In this document: piece by piece, positions 51,695 through 64,000 of the stretch
Layout: each line of letters opens with the position of its first letter
How positions within the stretch are numbered: the stretch's first letter is position 1
Source of the DNA: Lyophyllum atratum
Taxonomy: Eukaryota > Basidiomycota > Agaricomycetes > Agaricales > Lyophyllaceae
Direction: 5' to 3'
Length of the DNA stretch: 64,000 nucleotides
NCBI GenBank assembly: GCA_014905825.1
Contig: JACGCN010000091.1
Location: forward strand, 1-64,000
Position numbers and translations under genes: made by a program
Notes under the pieces: generated by a model
Told to the model about the DNA's origin: nothing
The model's database searches: none
The model's input: only the letters and a program-made list of their open reading frames with translations

Positions 51695-53735
51695 ACAGCG
51701 CCTGTTTCTTGTGCATAAATGTTTGTTTACATCTACTCACCGTGGGCCGGACTTGTTACCTGTCTTAACAGACTTTGCACTGCCTCACTGGCCGAGCGCG
51801 GACACCCACTAATTCCCCCTCGTCAAACATTTTCCATTCCGCACAGCTTGTTCTGATGTATCTTCTTCTATGGTGGCGAATTCTAGTTTGTTCCATTCGT
51901 GTATATACCCAACTGTGCATGCTGAAGGTGGTCGAAGGGCACATGTCTGCTTCTGCCTGAACAGCGGCGGCCGTGATTTATTGCACATCCATATTTCGAT
52001 GCATGCTTGTCATTGCTGCAGGATGATTGATACATCCGACCTAACGCTGCGCACTGTTGATTCTTGTCAGCTGCTGTATGGTTCCCAGCAGTGAGCAGGT
52101 GAGCTGTTCTTGTCGAATATCTTGGTCTACCATGCCCTGATATTGTCTATAATAAGAACGATTGCATCCGACGGAACGCCGTCCACCCGCGTCAGTGGCG
52201 GTATCTGGGAGAACACTGCCAAGCCAAAGATTCATGTCGACCCCATTCCATGGATCCATGGGCTTATGCCTTCTCTTCTCAGCGATGGTTTTCATGGGCG
52301 CAGCACTGATCATGATGTGGACGGGTTTACTTTGGGTATACTGCGCTAGCGTGATTGAGCCATATCCGCCATATATGGTACCCATAGATGTGATTTTCTT
52401 TTCCTAACAGTTTGATTCTGACAAGGCCCTAGTTGCTCGCCTGCGAGAGATCATCTTGACATTCAGTCGATGGCACAGGCTATGGTCCTGAGCCTGGATG
52501 GCGATGGTTGAACCATCTGGACATCACCTACGTACTTCTGCGACGCCGCAGTTTCGATGTTTCTCCGTATTCCCATAACACTTCGCTCAAGAGGCAGACG
52601 AAATGATCTCATTGACTCCTTCCTCCACCGACCACCCCAAACCATCGAACTTGCAAAAAACCCCGCCGCCCCGGATCTCATGCTTTAGTTCTTCGTCATC
52701 TATTTCTGTATAGCATTGGGATGTTTGCAGCAATATTGGATCCCACGTGGTTCGAGACGAATAGAATGAACGTCTTTCTCTCAGCAGCTTTCGGCCGCTG
52801 CGCGAGAGGATCGCTGCAATGATGCCGGTGGGATCATGGGTGGGGGCATGCTCTCTTTATCCGCCTACCCTCTCGCACCACGGAAGCCACGAGCCGCAAA
52901 TCAACGTATGTTATGGCCGATACTCTCTTCCTGTTGTGCTTCCTCCAATTTGACGTGATCGACCATCGGCACTCATGGCTTAGCGACGTCTTCTTAATTT
53001 CCATCGACTCTCCATTTCGATTCCCAGGAACTTGGCCACTACTCTCAAGCAAGGATTAATGCCCCAGATAGATGGCAGATCCTTCGCACGCTACTTGGGA
53101 CCTGAGTACATGACTCGTTCACCGAAACTACATCCATCTCGTGAAATCCAATATTTGACCAGCAGAAGCACGTCATAACCCCCACAGTTCAGGCTGGTCC
53201 TATGCACCCTGGCGCTAAAGGGTTCCGCATTTCTGTCTCGTCAGCCCTTCTTGAGCATAATGTTTTACAGAAGCGACTCATCCGTTGCATTGCTTTCCTT
53301 CTCCACTTGCGCGAGCCAATCGATGGGTTTTTTCTTCTTTACCATGGTTTCAATGACATGTCAAAATAATTTCCACACGAAGAGACTTCAAGAAGCGCGT
53401 CATATGTCAATCTCGATTCACGACGAATCAGTAGGCGAAAGATATGGGCTCCGAGCGGTCGCTTGTTTTGTTGGTTGGGACTCCGTGCATGTCATAATCT
53501 TCGAGGCGCGAGATTGCAATGACGCACCAGATGCTAGTACACGTTAGCCGGAGCCTTCCAACGGCACCGCTGAACTTGAGTTCTTCTTAGACTGACTGAC
53601 TCTCCGACTGCATGCCTACACCCGCTCTCAGGATGAGGTGATGATCTTCATGTGTCGCACCAAAAGTAAGCCCCTGTGCCGGTTCGTTAAAGTTGTATAA
53701 GTACATGCGATATAACAGTGGTTAAGTTGTCGAGC
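51695..53735. other. Sparse 2-kb stretch without a recognisable gene
   Basis: Short open frames only; no homology recognised. It lies between two convergent genes. No mobile-element protein, tRNA or clear repeat seen. Confidence 0.4.
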
Positions 53736-55051
53736 TCAGCGCCTGCTATGTCTAGATCCATCGAGAGTATCCTGGAGCATCCTTTTCTCATCTCTTAGTC
53801 TTCTCAGAATGCGATCAGCTATTGCTGTTGGGGGAGATAGATTTATGGAGCTGACGAACCTTCCAACTTCTTCTTCCAAGGCAGAAATTCGTCTGGCTTT
53901 AGCGCTGTTGCCCATCTCTGCTGCCATCACCCTCCTTTCGAGCTTTCGCACATAATCGGGAATGTCGCTCAAGCTGGATATTCGCGAAGATATACTGTCG
54001 GCCGAAAGGCTCGTTGGACTCCGTACGGAGGTAGAAGCAGCGATGGTCGGCGTGCTGTTCGTAACCTGCCTTCGTGAATCATCAAAAGGATTTTCCTTCA
54101 TAGGGTCTTTCAGCAATAAATACAACAACCTTGTTATGTATCCTACCGGATCACCTGTGCGCCATCTAGATGGCTCATCAGATAAGTTTACATTCCCCTC
54201 AGATATATGCGCACTGCCGAAGTTGATGCCATGTTCGTCCGACAGGGATCCGAGCTCAAGAGAGCTACTAGGAGGAGTCACGAGCGCCCACAAGGCCGCA
54301 TCTTCGTCCGTGTCAGAACTCTCGTGAGGCAGCCTGTCTGATGGTTGGCCGCGTGACGTCAATGAAGATGGTTGCGTAGTCCGAGGACGACTCGGAGATG
54401 CGTCCTCTACACCAGTACCCGGCTGAAAGTTATTTGGTGGCTTAGTCGGCGAAAGAGCTTCCTTGATATCGTCCAGACGCTTTTGCGATGTTTGAGGAGT
54501 TAGAGTTCGCCCAGACGTCCCCACTGGCGGGGGAGGTGAGCTTCCCCGAAATGCTTCCTCCATAAGCCTCGTGCGCTTTTGCGACGGTGTCAACCCGGGA
54601 GAATCAAGACTTGGCTGAAAGCCCCTCTTTCGTGGTGTGGTTGGAGCAACGTTATGCGTTCGAGGATTTGAACTGGATGGAAATGCAGGAGAAGGAGATG
54701 GCGTCGCAATAGACGTAGACGACTGTGGCTGATGCTTGAACATTGGGTCATCTGCCCAGTCTGAGGGGTTACATGTTGGATGCTGGGGGCCACGAGGTGA
54801 AAGAAATCGTACACCAGAATGAACAGCGATTTGGGTCACTCATGCTTTTTGGGCAACAGTAGTATGGTCTGAGCGCAGGTCAACGCTCTCTTATCAGTTC
54901 TACTAACGTCGGGTAGTAGCATTTGGACATCGGCGAACCTTCCAGGATTCTTCTCGCTTTGGCTAATGCGGTGAGCGGCGGGTAACCCATGAGTGTAGCA
55001 TCGAACTACTCCGTCTTTATGCATTGGTGTGATTGAATGAACTTGAGACAT
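53736..55051 (-). CDS. GRF-type zinc-finger protein with coiled-coil C-terminus, frame conflict at the finger
   Basis: GRF fingers bind single-stranded DNA and occur in topoisomerase, APE2 and helicase proteins. The first exon gives CYTHGLPAAHRISQSEKNPG, the first half of a GRF finger (Cys, His). A second exon from 54868 gives YYCCPKSMSDPNRCSFW, with the last two Cys. The third part gives DWADDPMFKHQ, then a Ser/Pro-rich linker and a C-terminal coiled coil (DYVRKLERRVMAAEMGNSAK, ISALEEEVGRFVSS). The join after CSFW is out of frame with WADDPMF using the obvious GTGTAC donor and CTCAG acceptor. A GTTCAT donor would restore frame but delete the fourth Cys. Start at 55051 (MSQVHSITP) or 55024. 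Confidence 0.65.
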
Positions 55052-55386
55052 GAGGTGGACATGTAATGATGTGTGAATAGGAGCGACTCGCGGACCTGTC
55101 AAGGCTCGAGTTGTTTGATATGCATCCGTATAAGATAAGCAGACGTACATTCGGCCACACACATTTTCTCTTTTATTGCCAGCTTACCGTCTAATGCTCA
55201 ATCGTTAATCAAACATCTTATGGCTGAGGGATCGAGGATCTAATTTTTCATTGGGTGTCGGTGTAGAGAGTAGAAAAGACGTGTTGTGAGGAAAGGGAAG
55301 TATGGCACTAGCAGCTATGATTACGTTACTGATCTGATGGTCTGAACTCTTGCTCAACGTTCAACCCTCTTCGCGTCTTCATACGG
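55052..55386. other. Divergent promoter region, GRF protein / proteasome chaperone
   Basis: About 335 bases with no coding signal or strong motif noticed. Confidence 0.35.
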
Positions 55387-55957
55387 ATGGGTGTCAAAAT
55401 GACGTCTGAAACAGGAGCATCGATATCAGTCGATACGAAGTATCTGGCACCGTCTGATCCATCCTTGCCAGCACTCGCGTTGCAGGTAACACGGCTGGTT
55501 GACTCGTACATGCTATGGATTGGCACTACAGACCGTTCTGCAGAGGATGTTTACGAAGCTGCGACGCAAGGGAGCTTGTGCAAAGATTGGGCGTGCGCCA
55601 TGCCTCCAAGATACGTACGTGTCATCGTGATCAAAGGCCACAGAAGCAGCTGAAATAATTGTTGGTCAAGGCTGGAGGAGCTGTCCCTGCTACCTCCCTA
55701 TTTCGATCAACAGAGTCGGATGTCGCTTTATCGATGGCACAACGGTTAGGTAAGACTTGTCGTGGAGGTGATAAGACCGCGTGCTTGCATTGAAGGAGTT
55801 CACAGCAAAACGTTTTGGGAAGCAGATATTCCTGTCAGTTGATGTGCCATCGACGTTTTTGACAATTGGGCAAGGCCCAAGACTGCTGCTTGAGGCAGAG
55901 AAGGGGATAGTTACGACATTGCTAGGGATAGAACAAGCCTCTGGAGGGACAGCGTAG
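55387..55957 (+). CDS. Proteasome assembly chaperone 4 (PAC4/Poc4-like)
   Basis: Helps order alpha subunits during 20S proteasome assembly. Three exons, introns near 55613-55672 and 55738-55791. Markers: SETGASISVDTKYL, LALQVTRLVDSYMLWIGTTD, LCKDWACAMPPRY, then TSLFRSTESDVALSMAQRL and AKRFGKQIFLSVDVP, ending in LLLEAEKGIVTTLLG near 55957. About 150 residues, normal for the family. The start at 55387 (MGVKMTSETG) is the first Met; the open frame continues upstream without one. In yeast the chaperone pairs with Irc25/Poc3, which is not in this window. Confidence 0.85.
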
Positions 55958-56228
55958 GATAGCAACTAGGTACTTTTAGGAGTATGAGGGATAGAAAGGG
56001 GGCGGACAAGGGCTGAAACCGTTCCTTGCCGGTTGAGAGAATCGATTACATACAAACCCTGAGCCCGTTGCGGTGCAACACGGACACCCATCGCCACAAC
56101 TGCGGCCTGCAAATCCAGCCTTTACCATCATACGAAGCGTCGTCTGGAGCAGACGGAGCAGCTCATTGTGACCTGAAGGCCAGCAGCATCAGCTGTACAT
56201 CGATCGTGTTGAGTCTTGACTGCAGGAT

Positions 56229-59200
56229 ATGTCGGAAGCTGAACTATACATGCCTGACTCAAACCAAAGCTTTGATCTGCCCCGTTGGCAAACCCACGTC
56301 GAGCCGTTATCGTCCTCGGCCCAGGCAGCCCATGCTGCTCAGGCCTCATATCTTTATTCTGCACCCCCACCTCCCCCACCCCAATCTCTGTCGGCAGCAT
56401 CACCGCAGCGTCTACAGCCAATCCAACAGACTCCAACTGGTCCCACCAGGCATCGAATCTCCCAGCTCATTGATGATCAGCAACCCACGATAGCTTCTCC
56501 CTATTTATCTTCTGGCCACAACCAGCTGGCCCGTAGCGCGTCGTTGGGAGGTAGTGCCAGCGCCAACACACCTTCTTCAAGGGCACGCCGTCATCATCAG
56601 CCGGAAGATTTGGAGGGCGCATTTAACATCGATTCTCAATCCAGGCCCCCGAACCAGCCCCCGAACCAGCTCCCACAGACTTCGTTCTATCCACCGAACG
56701 CTGCGTATCAACAGCAATCGCTGACAGGTCCCGGTTCTCTGATCGGTTCCACCGCATCTCCAGCAGACTCCTACACCGATATGTACTACAATGGCTCAGC
56801 AGCCCAACCAGCGAAGAGGACCCAGCCAACTCTTGAACCAAGCTCTTCTGCTCACGCTGGCCGTTCTCCTCTTCGTGGACCCAATCCTCCGAATTCAGCT
56901 GCGATGATGGATTCATATTCACAGCAATCCCAGTACTCGCCTACGACTGCATCCTATCCTTACGGGCCACCTCAAGATCAACGTACTCATAATGCCTCGT
57001 ATCACTCACACAGTCGCAATCATTCCCAAGTCAAGTCGGAATCAATGACCCCCCCAATCATTTCGCCTTTCACAGGCAATACACTCCCTCCTGGCCCATA
57101 TCCGTCACCCTATTCTATGGAGACATCAAGTCCACACCCCCCTACTCAAATTCAGACGCACCTATCTGCTCATGTCCCTGGTAGACAAAACTCGACCTCG
57201 AACCCACCCACTCCCCTGTCGTATTTGCACTCCCAAAGCCCTGCATCACAATACTACCCTCAGGATCAGGCAATGGTGGTCGACCCTCCTCCTCAGAGAA
57301 GGCGCGCATCCGGATTCCGACGTGTGCGGGCTGCTCAAGATCTGCAACCGCGGCTTGATGTACCCCCGGCAGGGAGAAGGATGGGCAGTGACGGCGTATA
57401 CTTATCGGTATGTAATATTTATAGCCGTATTTACTCGAGCTAATCCATCCTTAGCCTCTACGACAACTCACAACCAACATTCTGGACACCTATCACATAT
57501 GCAACCCTCAATTTAGATATGAATCCACTCACAATCCGCGACGAGTCCTGACAAAGCCAAGCAAGCCTGCGCACAATGAGGGTTACGATAATGATGACTA
57601 TGATTACATCTTATATGTCAACGACTGGTTGGGCACTGAAGAGGGCCACAAGTACGTGTGCAAGGCCTTGGTCAAATCTAACCTTGCTAATCTTAATATT
57701 GCAGGTATCTAATTCTTGATATCCTCGGGCAAGGCACCTTCGGCCAAGTGGTGAAATGCCAAAATATGAAGACACACGAGATCGTGGCGGTCAAGGTGGT
57801 GAAGAACAAGCCTGCGTACTTCAACCAAAGCATGATGGAGGTGACTATTTTGGAAATGGTGAGTAATACTATATCGTATCGCGTCTGTTTCCTGACATAT
57901 ACACTACAGTTAAACAAAACCTCTGACCCGAATGACGAGCACCACATCCTCCGTCTGCGAGACTCTTTTATCCATCGGAGTCACTTGTGCCTCGTCTTCG
58001 AACTGCTGTCGTCCAATCTCTACGAGCTCATCAAGCAAAATCAATTTCAAGGCTTGAGTACCCAGCTGGTCAAGGTGTTCATGGCACAGTTGTTGGATGC
58101 CATGACCGTGTTGAAAGATGCTCGACTAATACATTGTGATCTCAAACCTGAAAATATCCTGCTAAAATCGTGCGTACGGTCCTTGGTGGCGTCCTGATAC
58201 CCATTAAACCAGATGTACTCCCAGGCTCCAATCTCCCCAAATCAAGGTCATCGATTTTGGCTCGGCATGCCACGAGCGCCAAACGGTGTACACCTACATC
58301 CAATCACGGTTCTACAGGTCGCCAGAAGTTTTGTTGGGCATGTCCTATACAGCTTCGATCGACATGTGGTCCCTTGGTTGTATCGCCGTGGAACTTTTCC
58401 TCGGACTGCCTTTGTTTCCTGGTACGAGCGAATACAATCAACTAACTCGTATCATTGAAATGCTTGGGTATGTATCTCTTCATCTCTCACCGAATCGCCG
58501 TACCGCGTCACCGCCGGTGAACTTTGGAGAGTCGCTAAATAACTTTCCTCCAGGATGCCACCATTAAGCATGTTGAACACTGGCAAACAAACAAGCCAAT
58601 TTTTCGACTCCTTCGAAGTATGGAACCCCCAAATCAATCAAAATGAGAAGAGGTATCGATTGAAGAGCATTGAGCAATACTCCCGGGAACACAACACCAA
58701 CGAACAACCCGGTAAACAATACTTCAAGGCCACGTCGTTGCCCGAGATTATCAACACAGCTCCAATGCCTACATCGAAGACCTCGAGGCAGGGTCAAGAG
58801 GTGGAAAAAGGTTGGTATGACAGCTACTCCTCTATTCTTGAGTCTGACCTTTGTGATTAGAACTCAACAATCGGGCATCATTCATCGACTTCTGCCAGGG
58901 ACTCCTGAACTTGAATCCTGTGACGCGTTGGACTCCCCAGCAAGCAAGACTTCATCCCTTCATCACCGGAGAGAAGTTCACGAAACCGTTTGTGGTTAGT
59001 CTAATTGGTCATTTCCTTTCCCACTTCAGACCTGACATGTTTTTGATAGCCTGACGGGCTGAACACCGCTCAACACCAAGGGCCATCATCATCTGGGGGT
59101 TCGGACCCCAAGCGGCCGTACGGAGGTTTGGTGCCGTCACAACCTAAGGGCACAAGAGCCTATCAGGACGCAGCAACGTACAACCAGCATCTCAATCAAC

Positions 59201-60459
59201 ACCAGGCATATACGGCCCATCAGGCCGCGTCGCAGAACGCTCCCGCGTTCCGGAACCCTTACATCACGCCTCAACAGCAGCAGCAATCGCAACAGCAGCA
59301 GTTACCCACCCCATCGTATTCTGGGGTTCCTGACGCGGCGAACCCTTATCCCCAGCATCAAAATCAGCAATATGCGTCCAACCAAGGGGCACCGGGGCAG
59401 CATCGCCTTGTGCATCAGACGTCTACAGGCCAACTAGGCACCCCGTACTCGAACCAGCTGCAGGGTCTGCCAGCCAACCCTCAGGTCCACCTGAACCCTA
59501 ACGTACCCTCCAACGCATACAACCCGAATGCGCGTGCGCGCGCCAACACGATCAATCAGATGAAGGAGATTCCACCTGCGCTCGCGCGGCTACAACGCAT
59601 GGACAACATCCCGCGCGACGCACTGACGCCCGTCCTGAACCGCGACGACGCGATGCAGGAATGGGAGCGGCGGCAAGCGGGCAAGCCTGGCGCGGCGCCC
59701 CAGTCGTATCCGCAGATCGAGTATCTTCAGCAGCAGGCGGAGATGGCCGCGGCCTCAGGTTCAATGAACTGGAACAACCCTGGCGCCGGTAATGTAAACG
59801 TTAACAATGCGCGATACCAGCCGCCATCGAAGCTGTCACACTCGTACCACCCACAGACGATCATGGTGGACGATGACAATGGGCGGCGCGAGGTGGTGAT
59901 GTCGAATGTGCGGTCGGCGGCGCGAGGCGATGGCTCTGGCGGTGGTGGGAATGGAGGCGGCAGTGGCGGTATGTTTACGGCATCGGGGCCAGGGGTGATA
60001 TCGAACCCACCGCAGGCGTATTCGAGCAATGCGACGACGAGCGGGAATCGCTACGCGGTGACGTATGCGCAAGCACAGCAACAGCAACAACAGCCGCAAC
60101 AGCAGGCACAACAGACCCAGAGCGGTAGCGCGGCGTCAGTGCCGTTCGACGCGCTGGATCGCCGGACGGACATGAGCAATATGTATGTGCCCATGCAGCC
60201 CGACCAGTACCAGTCGTACCAGACGCCAGCTGCGGCTACGCGGCATGTCGCAGTCCCGCAACAGGCCGCCACTCCGTCATTTTATGGGGCGGGAGTTGTG
60301 TCGACGGGCCTTCCATCAAACACTCAGCAGCAGCAGCAACGCAATCCATTCTCCGTGCCAGAAGGGCTGCAGCCTATGGGGGGCACAAAACATCCACGGA
60401 CTGGCGGGGGTGGGTCAGGTGGTGGGAATGGCGGCTCGATGGACTCATGGCCAAGATAG
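56229..60459 (+). CDS. YAK1: DYRK-family protein kinase Yak1
   Basis: Growth- and stress-regulated kinase acting under the cAMP/PKA pathway. A disordered Pro/Ser/Gln-rich N-terminus (393 residues in exon 1, 56229-57407) is followed by [20 protein letters not shown] and the Yak1 signature [19 protein letters not shown]. The kinase domain has [41 protein letters not shown] and the DYRK activation loop [20 protein letters not shown] with its autophosphorylated Tyr. Then come [19 protein letters not shown] and [12 protein letters not shown]. The C-terminus (about 450 residues) has several Gln runs, for example near 59270-59305 and 60070-60120, and Gly-rich runs. About eight introns, all in frame; donors include GTTGGT and GTTAGT. 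Full length for the family. Confidence 0.94.
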
Positions 60460-60856
60460 CAAGCAGACGGCGTTGCTTGCCCATACGTTTGTAGTCACGT
60501 TGCGTTGTTTTCTGTTTTCATCTTCATTTTGTCTTTGCTTCATATTTTCCTATTCTTCTTGCGACGAAAACCCCACCACGCTTCGATCCGCATGTCATAT
60601 CTAGCGCTTTATCATCTTCACCTCGCTTCACGTCACTACTCCCCCCCCTCCATACATGGCTTGAAATCAATGTGTGAGCCAGCCTCATGTGTTGTATATA
60701 TCTCACTCGTATTTTTTTTCGCGTTGCACCAGATATCGATTCGGTATGGGCATGCATTTCCTTCGTTCTACAGTCTAGTGTGAGTGAGTGGTATGTGAGG
60801 CCTCCGTGTACAACTGGTAAGTACTTTCTATAGTTAATCCGTGTGTTCCTTGTAAA
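60460..60856. other. Intergenic between convergent YAK1 and phosphatase genes
   Basis: 3' untranslated regions; pyrimidine- and T-rich. No gene seen. Confidence 0.4.
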
Positions 60857-61901
60857 TTAAATGGAGAGGGTGTTGTATATCTCTTCGGCCTCCCATGCGC
60901 CAGCCCAGTAGCGTATCTCGGCCTTGAGTCCCTCCTTCTTGCCCTCCTCGTTGATGCGTTTTTCCAGGCCGCGGAAATTGCGACAACACACCACGTCTTG
61001 GCTGTAGGAAATGCAGTCAGCGGGGTGTGAGTGGAAGCAGAATTTCTTGCTGACCTCCGCAGACGGAGAATAGGACAAAAGTCGTTTGAGCCGTCGCCAG
61101 TGTATACGACGCGGTCAAACGGTCCGTGCTGGGCAAGGAATGCCTCGAGCTCCTCGCCTGAAATGATATACATCAGCGGGAAGAATAAGGGTTGGTAGAA
61201 TGCTACGCACCCTTGCACATGTTGGGACTGCAGCCGACCTTGCAGGTGTGTTGGGGGCCGTTGGGATCGACTTTGCGGCGGAGCTTTAGTAGGCCAGACT
61301 CGTCCCACTCGGCAGGATTGGTCGTGATCTGGTCAAAGAGGTTCTCGAGGCCCTTCGACTGAAGTAATAGTTAGGACGCGATCACAAGATGTGCTAGTGT
61401 GGTATACCTTGAGTATTGTCTCGATGAAGACCGAGTTGGCGTTGGAGAGGCAGAAAAAGGTGGTTTTGCCCTCGGCTTTCAGCTTGGATACACCTCGAAC
61501 CATGGCGGGGTGCTGTGCAGACAGAATAAGAGCCAGGAAGTTTTTTTTTCAGACTGACGGACGTACAAAGGGCATGTTGATGAGCGCGGTCTCGATCTGT
61601 TCCCTGGAGATGCCGCGGGCATGGATTTTTTGCAGGGATTGGGCACTAGGAGGGTGTGTGTGAGAGAGGTCGAGCAGGCGAGAAAAAAACGCGCGGCTAA
61701 CACTAGATCAGTCCACTGGACCTCGAGCTTCGCGGTCTTCATGTGGCGACGGACATCAGGGGCGAGGACCTCAAAGGTATACCTGTCGGTGTCCTGATCG
61801 GCGAGAGACCTGTACGGGGATCAGCGAGATCGGCGGGGGGAGGGAGGAGGGCAGTACCAGTCAAAGTCAAAGACGAACAACTGGCGGAGGATGGGGGCCA
61901 T
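60857..61901 (-). CDS. HAD-superfamily phosphatase, PHOSPHO1/PHOSPHO2-like
   Basis: The family hydrolyses small phosphoesters such as pyridoxal phosphate, phosphoethanolamine or phosphocholine. MAPILRQLFVFDFDWSLADQ carries the HAD motif DxD (Asp nucleophile and general acid). Next come DTDRYTFEVLAPDVRRHM, GVSKLKAEGKTTFFCLSNAN (motif II), HTCKVGCSPNMCKGEELEAF, the motif-III/IV segment RVVYTGDGSNDFCPILRL (GDGxND) and EDVVCCRNFRGLEKRI. The end is EIRYWAGAWEAEEIYNTLSI at 60857. Around six introns; all HAD motifs intact. Substrate cannot be read from sequence. It faces the Tfb1 gene with 83 bases between starts. Confidence 0.9.
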
Positions 61902-61984
61902 GTTAGGGGATGGGGAGGAGACGGTGCATCCGTGGTGGTTAAATAAGGGACTGATCTCGGAGTAGGTAGTGGCTTACATAAGGC

Positions 61985-64000
61985 ATGCCTACCTTGGTCT
62001 GTACGGCTCGGGCGTCGTACAAGAAAACGGCTGGCTCCCTAGAGCTCACCGACTCCCATCTCCAATGGACCCAGGACGGAAGGACCGCACCCTCCGTCCG
62101 CGTGCCATACTCCGAAGCTGCCTGTACGTACATCCAAGCACCACTACGCCCCCCGCTGACCCCCCACAGCCCTCTTCTGTAGCAAGGAGGGAGCCGCACA
62201 GGTCCGCCTCAAACTCGGCCTGCTGGGCGACGACGCCGGCCACAACTTCACCTTTATTTCTCCCCCGCCAGTCGCGTACACAGAGCGCGAACGGTTCAAG
62301 AAAGAGCTCACCACTATCATCAGCCGGAACCGAGCCACCCAGGATGTCCCAAAGCCCCCCGTATCAGCTGCCTCTTCCGCACCACCTTCGAATCCACCCA
62401 CTCCTCGCGCCATGGCCATGCCTTCGCGCCCGTCCACCTCGCGCGCCGCCTCTGTCTCCAGCGACCGTCGCTCGACCCCAGTCATCCCAGGAAACGACCC
62501 TGCAAGCGACTTTCGGTTGCGCAAAAAGGTGCTCATCGGAAATCCCGAACTTGGCCAGCTGCATCGCGACCTCGTCATGAGCGGTCAGATCACCGAGGCT
62601 GAATTTTGGGACGGTCGGGAGGTGAGTGTCTTATGCTGCACCCCATTGCTTTTTCTAGACGCTCGTTCCATAGCATCTTCTCTTGGCTCAGGCCGCGTCA
62701 GAAGCTCAGAAAAAGGGAAAGCCAGGCCAGCTAGTCGATCCACGCCCCGAGGCCGTTGATGGAGGTGAAATCAAAATCAGGATTACGCCACAGCTAGTAC
62801 ACGACATATTCGACGAGTACCCTGTGGTGGCGAAAGCCTACAGTGAAAATGTCCCGAGCAAGGTACAGAGTTTTTGAGCATTCAGAACCCCCGCTAACTC
62901 TCTACAGTTGACGGAAGAAAGCTTCTGGAAACGCTATTTTCAGTCCAAGCTCTTCAACGCGCACCGTGCATCCATACGTTCCACGGCTGCACAGCATGTC
63001 GTAAAGGAAGATCCAATTCTTGATAAATACTTGGAGAGAGAGGATGACGGTGCATTCAACGCGTTCAAGCACAGGGCTTGACTAACATTCACTTAGGATT
63101 GGAGCCGCGACGTCAGCGGGACGATGCAGTCGATCCCTTTGTCAACCTTGGCGCCACATCGGAAGACCACGAAATGGTTGCGCCCACCTTCCCAGCACGT
63201 CATTATCCATAAACTGAACACTCAAACAGACAGGTAACGAAAAAGACATCACAATGCAAGCTGGCCGTCAAAAGGGCGCGCTGCCTCTCATTCGTAAATT
63301 CAATGAACACTCCGAGCGGCTCCTCAACTCTGCGTTGTAAGTATCGCGCCCTCTCTAACTCCATACAGATCAGGGATATTCATCCCCATCGTCACAGGGG
63401 CGAAGGTCCGCCGTCGAAACGTCAGCGCCTGGAGACCGAAGAGGTGCACGCTTGCCCACATGTCGAAAAGTCTACAGCACACTGATGTCCGCTCCGGCTT
63501 CGCTTAGGACGCGTATGCACAAATCGAACTCGATGACCTGAATGATCCCGAGGCGTCAACGGGTATTGTTTTGGAGATGCAGGAGCGCCAGCGGTATTTC
63601 GAGGGCAGGATGTCTAATTCTGCCGCGGACGCTGCCATCAAGGTCAGGACCTCACTCCACTGCTTACCACGTTCCGTGTTTCCTTTGCTCACAACAGGCC
63701 TTGACAGAACTTGGACATTCCCGCCGTTATTAATGAGGCCCAGGGGAATGTTAAGGGGTGGGAGACGGATTTGATGCAGGTCAGTCGAGCAACTTTCAGG
63801 TCTCCGCCCCTATCCTGATGCCCTTCCGTTATTCCAGCTCAAGCAGGAACGTAAGCCAGGAGACGCAGCGCTGCTTGCCATGACCCAAAACGTCGCCGCA
63901 CGGTTGGACGTCAGATCCAGGAAAAGTCCGTACCCTTTAACTCTTCATATCTGTCATTAACTGTCCGCTCTCGCCACCCTGCATCAATCCGACATCCACC
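61985..64000 (+). CDS. TFB1: TFIIH core subunit Tfb1/p62 (partial, runs off the window)
   Basis: Subunit of transcription and repair factor TFIIH, nuclear. The N-terminal PH-like domain reads SYKKTAGSLELTDSHLQW, SVRVPYSEAA, ALFCSKEGAAQVRLKLGLL and HNFTFISPPP, completed by YTERERFKKELTTIISRN. A Pro/Ser linker leads to the BSD region (DFRLRKKVLIGNPELGQL, HRDLVMSGQITEAEFWDGR, QLVHDIFDEYPVVAKAYSENV, LTEESFWKRYFQSKLF). Next are YLERED, GLEPRRQRDDAVDPFVNL, RKFNEHSERLLNSAL and LEMQERQRYFEGRM. Exons continue past 63900 (LLAMTQNVAARLDVRS) and the gene is cut by the window edge. The start at 61985 (MPTLVCTARA) is the first suitable Met before the PH domain. Introns are short and frequent; all checked joins hold frame. 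Confidence 0.9.

Noticed and set aside
59128..60459. CAG/CAA-rich repeats as a separate repeat locus
   Set aside because: They are in frame within the Yak1 C-terminus and encode Gln runs, which are common in this family.

Overview
The window looks like nuclear DNA from a filamentous basidiomycete, most likely an agaricomycete. Nearly every gene is cut by many short introns of about 50 to 60 bases with GT-AG ends and CTAAT/CTAAC-type branch sites. Genes are dense, lie on both strands and often face each other across short promoters. The proteins include a homeobox regulator, a CSL-type regulator, NAD-dependent formate dehydrogenase and a secreted expansin-like protein, all familiar from mushroom-forming fungi. 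I see no tRNA, rRNA, CRISPR array or intact transposon.

Left end (1-7.1 kb): a decayed Cdc1/Ted1-type metallophosphoesterase with several frame breaks, a FIT/Scs3 lipid-droplet protein and 5-aminolevulinate dehydratase each with one single-base frame break, then about 2.3 kb of unexplained sequence with membrane-like fragments and a tRNA-like relic. From 7.1 kb on, almost every recognisable gene reads intact once introns are removed.

7.1-22 kb: Wee1 kinase, a homeobox factor, an aldo-keto reductase, a RING/TRAF-type zinc-finger protein sharing a 64-base promoter with the reductase, a BAG-domain co-chaperone and a Pbs2-type MAP kinase kinase. 22-32 kb: cytosolic isoleucyl-tRNA synthetase, the spliceosomal Snu23 protein, an EXS-domain Erd1-like membrane protein and formate dehydrogenase. 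32-47 kb: Gcn5 acetyltransferase, a secreted expansin-like protein, an ER cyclophilin with a possible alternative membrane-anchoring last exon, the Dbp7 helicase facing the Esa1 acetyltransferase, a small membrane protein and a CSL transcription factor. 47-64 kb: two sparse stretches of 2-3 kb, an unrecognised protein, a GRF zinc-finger protein with a frame conflict, proteasome assembly chaperone 4, Yak1 kinase, a PHOSPHO-type phosphatase and the start of TFIIH subunit Tfb1.

The genes are mainly housekeeping and signalling functions (cell-cycle control, osmostress MAPK signalling, chromatin acetylation, splicing, translation, ER folding) and do not form an obvious pathway cluster. The strongest candidate for something new is the cyclophilin alternative 3' exon. 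The oddest structural feature is the concentration of broken genes in the first 6 kb.
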